5,982 nucleotides of DNA, taken from assembly GCA_030643345.1 (NCBI GenBank), contig DAOWMA010000142.1:1-5982 (forward strand), in the 5' to 3' direction. Made by a program: the position numbers and the translations under genes. Numbering within the stretch: the stretch's first letter is position 1; the number at the start of each line of letters is the position of its first letter. The notes beneath the pieces were generated by a model. That model was given only the letters and a program-made list of their open reading frames with translations, made no database searches and was not told the origin of the DNA. This DNA is from Spirochaetaceae bacterium. Its GTDB lineage: Bacteria; Spirochaetota; Spirochaetia; B11-G9. Below, one piece after another: positions 5,116-5,982 of the stretch.

Positions 5116-5982
5116 TTAACCTTCCTGACCAACTGCCTTTTTTTCACGCAGGATTGTAGGTATCCCCAAATCAACTTCAGTTCTATTTCTTCCGGATAAA
5201 TAACTTCCGGGACTACTGCCATGGGAGAGACCCTTCTGCATATTAAGCCAGTCTTTATATTTAATTACATCATTCTCTGACTGCTCCTGCTCCTCAAACA
5301 CACTAACAGTTGAATCATTATTAAAACCGGTTGCCACAACTGTAACCTGGACCTGGTCCGTCATGCTTGTATCGATAGTCTGACCTGGAATTATTAATGC
5401 ATCTTCATCAGCATTTGCAGTAACAATTTTTATAACTTCATCATATTCAGAGAGTGAAAAATCCTCACCACCTGTAATATTTACAAGAATACCCTTAGCT
5501 CCTTCCATTCTTGCATCATCAAGAAGGGGATTATTAATTGCATTTGTTGCTGCATCAACAGCCCTGTTGTCACCAGCTCCAATACCGATTCCCATGAGAG
5601 CATCACCCTGACCGCTCATAATTGTACGAACATCTGCAAAATCTATATTTATATCCCCTGTTATGGTAATTAGTTCGGAAATTCCCTGAACTCCCTGCCT
5701 AAGGACATCATCAGCCATAAGGAATGCTTCCCTTATAGGCGTACGTTTCTCTACAATCTTCAGAAGATACTGATTAGGAATTATTATAAGTGTATCTACT
5801 GCCTCCCGAAGTTTTTTTATCCCCTCTTCAGCCAGCTTCATCTTCTTCTTGCCTTCAAAATCAAAGGGCTTTGTCACAACAGCAACTGTTAAAGCACCTG
5901 TTTCCTTTGCTATTTCAGCTACAATTGGTGCCGCACCTGTTCCTGTACCACCGCCCATACCTGCAGTAATAAAAACCATATC
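5116..5982 (-). CDS. ftsZ: FtsZ, tubulin-like cell-division GTPase, 5' end cut off
   Basis: FtsZ polymerises with GTP into the cytoplasmic ring that guides septum building. The frame is open to the window edge: 288 residues are visible, and by comparison with E. coli roughly the first 95 are missing, with the real start outside. Numbering from Met at 5979: tubulin signature GGGTGTG at 9-15; KPFDFEGKKKMKLAEEG at 37-53; the T7 catalytic loop NIDFADV at 111-117, whose Asp113 and Asp116 complete the GTPase site of the neighbouring subunit; the C-terminal subdomain runs to about 219 (TVVATGF). A polar, probably disordered linker of about 50 residues follows (220-268), then the conserved C-terminal peptide DLGIPTILREKK (270-281) that binds FtsA and other partners. 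The peptide has Ile where FtsZ usually has Phe. The stop is followed at once by xerD. Upstream ftsA and ftsQ would be expected. Confidence 0.97.
   Translation of the reverse strand, partial: DMVFITAGMGGGTGTGAAPIVAEIAKETGALTVAVVTKPFDFEGKKKMKLAEEGIKKLREAVDTLIIIPNQYLLKIVEKRTPIREAFLMADDVLRQGVQGISELITITGDINIDFADVRTIMSGQGDALMGIGIGAGDNRAVDAATNAINNPLLDDARMEGAKGILVNITGGEDFSLSEYDEVIKIVTANADEDALIIPGQTIDTSMTDQVQVTVVATGFNNDSTVSVFEEQEQSENDVIKYKDWLNMQKGLSHGSSPGSYLSGRNRTEVDLGIPTILREKKAVGQEG
5120..5126 (-). promoter_or_regulatory. Ribosome binding site of xerD inside the end of ftsZ
   Basis: AGGAAGG is followed by TTAA and the xerD ATG at 5115. The site overlaps the last ftsZ codons and the spacer contains the ftsZ TAA, so ribosomes ending on ftsZ stop right at the xerD start. 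It supports this start and a link between xerD and ftsZ translation. Confidence 0.65.

Larger units (their letters stand above)
1..5982 (-). other. Seven-gene polycistronic unit, ftsZ to hslU, open at both ends
   Basis: All seven genes lie on the minus strand. Seen directly: ftsZ TAA abuts the xerD ATG; xerD-TPR lipoprotein (GTGA), TPR-dprA (ATGA) and hslV-hslU (ATGA) overlap by 4 nt; dprA-xerC are 1 nt apart; xerC-hslV are 32 nt apart with the preferred hslV start. The longest non-coding stretch (1644-1675) is taken up mainly by a ribosome binding site and shows no hairpin plus T-run. Co-transcription and translational coupling are inferred from this packing. Any promoter must lie upstream of ftsZ, outside the window, or be hidden inside a coding region. 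The unit runs on past both ends, since ftsZ lacks its start and hslU its stop. Confidence 0.75.

Overview
The window is almost wall-to-wall coding sequence on the minus strand. It holds seven genes. Read in the direction of transcription (right to left) they are ftsZ (5' end cut off), a XerD-type tyrosine recombinase, a TPR lipoprotein, dprA, xerC, hslV and hslU (3' end cut off). Junctions are an abutting stop/start (ftsZ-xerD), 4-nt overlaps (xerD-TPR, TPR-dprA, hslV-hslU), a 1-nt gap (dprA-xerC) and a 32-nt gap (xerC-hslV). No promoter, terminator, RNA gene, mobile element, CRISPR array or long repeat is visible. The simplest reading is one polycistronic unit that continues past both edges.

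Organism: the DNA is moderately AT-rich, with good Shine-Dalgarno sequences and bacterial cell-division and protease genes. From memory, the order ftsZ - TPR protein - dprA - hslV - hslU is that of the Borrelia chromosome (BB0299 to BB0295, followed there by the flgB flagellar operon). A spirochaete with a circular chromosome is therefore the best guess; this is inference, not proof. The xerC-hslV-hslU part also matches the codV-codW-codX order of Bacillus subtilis, so that block is old and widely conserved.

Region by region: 5116-5982 is most of FtsZ, from the tubulin signature to the C-terminal tail. 4171-5115 and 1676-2578 are two complete Xer recombinases, each with an intact R-K-H-R-H-Y catalytic set. 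3449-4174 is a lipoprotein with about four TPR-like repeats and no known function. 2580-3452 is a short DprA without a C-terminal winged helix. 1110-1643 is the HslV peptidase, for which a start 24 bases inside the longest reading frame is preferred. 1-1113 is the HslU unfoldase, through the arginine-finger region.

Together the genes link cytokinesis (FtsZ), resolution of chromosome dimers at division (XerC/XerD), handling of single-stranded DNA (DprA) and regulated proteolysis (HslUV). I found no evidence of a new defence, mobile or regulatory system. The points worth a second look are the placement of both xer genes in the ftsZ transcription unit, the unexplained tail on XerD, the lipoprotein of unknown role, the altered C-terminal motif of DprA, and the choice of start for HslV.
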